In this document: positions 62,633 to 64,000 of the stretch, piece after piece
Numbering within the stretch: the first letter of the stretch is position 1
Layout: each line of letters starts with the position of its first letter
DNA from: Pseudogymnoascus destructans
Taxonomy: Eukaryota; Ascomycota; Leotiomycetes; Thelebolales; Thelebolaceae
NCBI RefSeq assembly: GCF_001641265.1
Contig: NW_020167531.1
Location: 868,001 to 932,000 of the forward strand
DNA length: 64,000 nucleotides
Direction of reading: 5' to 3'
Program-made: the position numbers and the translations under genes
Notes under the pieces: generated by a model
Told to the model about the DNA's origin: nothing
Databases searched by the model: none
The model's input: the letters and a program-made list of their open reading frames with translations, nothing else

Positions 62633-64000
62633 TCACATTACAACGTCTGGAACCATCCACAGCCACTCGTTGGGCATAAAATCCATATCCTCCAACCCAA
62701 GCCACCCCTCCCCTAGGTCCTGCACCGGAGATATCTCCCCAGGTACCACTACGCCCCTCCGGCCCATACCCTCCGTATAATTCCTCCTTAGTTCCTTCCA
62801 AAGCGCAGCCAAAAACCCAAACCAGTCGCCCTGGTCCCCCTCCTTTCGTATTAGCGCACTAACTCCCTCCAGCCGCTGCACAAACACGTCGACGTAAGAC
62901 TCGAGCGCCAGAACGGCGCGCACATTCTCCACGCCCCACGACGGCGACGAAATGCCTAGGCTAAGCTCCACCGCGAGACTTAGGGAGTAGTGTATGCGCG
63001 CCCAGTTGTAGCCAAACAGGGCGCGGAAATCCGCGTCGTTAAGTGCGACAACAGCATCGAGGACGCGGCGCACAGCGCCGAGACAGTCGATTAGGATCGT
63101 TGTGCGGGGGAGGGAGAGGGTGTCGTTGGGGTGTAGGCCGTGCAGGCCTATTTCGTGGGTATATGCTTGGACGACGAGGAGGGAGGTTGCCAGGAGGGTG
63201 TTTGTGGTGAGGCGGGTCGGGATCAAGGACTCGATGCCTGTGAGCGCCGCAGAGAAGGAGCGCACGTGGAAACTCAGTTGGGAATCCGGCACGGGGGGGA
63301 CAGAGCGGGAGAAGTCGTAGTCGAAGGTGTCGCTAATTGACTCAACGTGGTGGGCGAGTCGGACTTGATGGATGAGGAGGACGTCGGAGGGCAGGGCAGA
63401 GCTAGAGGAGAGAGATTGCGCGCACTCTTCGAGATAGGGCGTGTATTTCAGGGTGCTTGTTTTGCGCAAGGCATGCGCGTAGGACGAGCAGATGACATAG
63501 GCACCGATATAGGCGCGACGGGCGCCTGGGCTCCAAGCCTTAGCGGATTCGGAGGGGGCCGGAGCGCCCTTCGGAAAGGGAAATAAAACGCTGAGATTTT
63601 GGCGATCTGCGGGCATGGGGCGGCGGTTGATACTGAGGGTTGTGACAAGGGAGATGGCGAGGGAAGATAACCGGTACGATGATTTAAGATGGAGATGGCA
63701 CCTTTGGAAAGGTCAGAAAGATTCATTATTAAGCCAAAGGTCGTACAGAGAAAGCTTACCAAGAGAGATGAACAAGCAACCCTTGGAGCATGTCCAGAGT
63801 TTGTTCGCCATCAACGACCATCCTACCAGCTAATTCTTCCAAATAGGCCCTTTCTAGCTTCGTCTGGAGCTCCCTGTCCTTCCATGACGCAGCGGTACAG
63901 ATAGCCAACAACAGCATTGGGTTATCCTGACGAAGCATGCCTGTAGACAAGTTTGGGTGTATTGCAATGTAAGGAAAGTTCTGGTTCATGGCTCTGAACT
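62633..64000 (-). CDS. Fungal transcription-factor-domain protein, 5' end beyond the window
   Basis: Exons 64000-63760 and 63701-62633 with a 58-bp intron (GTAAGC...AAAG). The joined codon gives VHLSW-CHLHLKSSYRLSSL. The visible N-terminal part, FPYIAIHPNLSTGMLRQDNP and MLLLAICTAASWKDRELQTK, followed by QTLDMLQGLLVHLSW, is the regulatory middle region of Zn2Cys6 transcription factors. The DNA-binding cluster would lie outside the window. The C-terminus ends LEDMDFMPNEWLWMVPDVVM. It is convergent with the reductase, 146 bp apart. Target genes unknown. Confidence 0.85.

Overview
The window is nuclear DNA of a filamentous ascomycete (Pezizomycotina). The evidence is short GT-AG introns, fungal orthologues (IMPDH, a 14-IQ IQGAP, eS21, SLX4, a sugar-porter MFS, a fungal transcription-factor domain) and typical fungal transposons (Ty3/gypsy with chromodomain, Fot1-type pogo, PIF/Harbinger). 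A leotiomycete is plausible, but the class cannot be fixed from sequence alone. Family names used below (Gyp-1 to Gyp-7, P0 to P4) are mine.

Layout. 1-34 kb is a nested transposon block. It holds a pogo 3' end, a Gyp-3 3' end with LTR, and complete Gyp-1 (2911-9583, TSD AATTG). Next come a kinase-like pseudogene, the 3' end of Gyp-4 (RIP-like stops), and P1 inserted into an older degenerate relative P0. Complete Gyp-2 follows (16077-23500, minus, TSD TCGCA), then a mosaic of Gyp-2, Gyp-3, Gyp-5 and Gyp-6 pieces (23.5-27.9 kb). The block ends with intact pogo element P4 (29263-33115), which carries P2 inside it and itself interrupts an older ORF. 34.4-42.2 kb is a host island: IMPDH and IQGAP transcribed divergently. 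42.8-51.5 kb is a second transposon block (Gyp-2, Gyp-3 and Gyp-4-like LTRs, Harbinger and Tigger-like remnants, P3, a gag fragment). 51.6-64 kb is ordinary gene space: an ANCHR-like zinc protein, an MFS transporter, ribosomal protein eS21, SLX4, a broken aldo-keto reductase, and a transcription factor that runs off the right edge.

Main observation. Three different Ty3/gypsy families (Gyp-1, Gyp-2 in two copies, Gyp-4) each carry, between the end of pol and the 3' LTR and on the opposite strand, a gene for a Cys-rich protein resembling a Zn2Cys6 cluster. In Gyp-1 it is an intact 316-codon, three-exon gene although gag and pol of the same element are broken. Gyp-1 and Gyp-2 share an intron at the same place, directly after the Cys cluster. 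This looks like a conserved antisense accessory gene of fungal retrotransposons. From memory, an antisense gene has been reported in some Botrytis gypsy elements, so novelty needs checking.

Other notable points: two protein-identical pogo copies (P2, P3) in inverted orientation share the same internal TGA; two related LTRs have the same R/U5 but different tandem arrays in U3; three hairpin palindromes lie in the IMPDH-IQGAP promoter; and the Gyp-2 integrase has lost a catalytic Asp.
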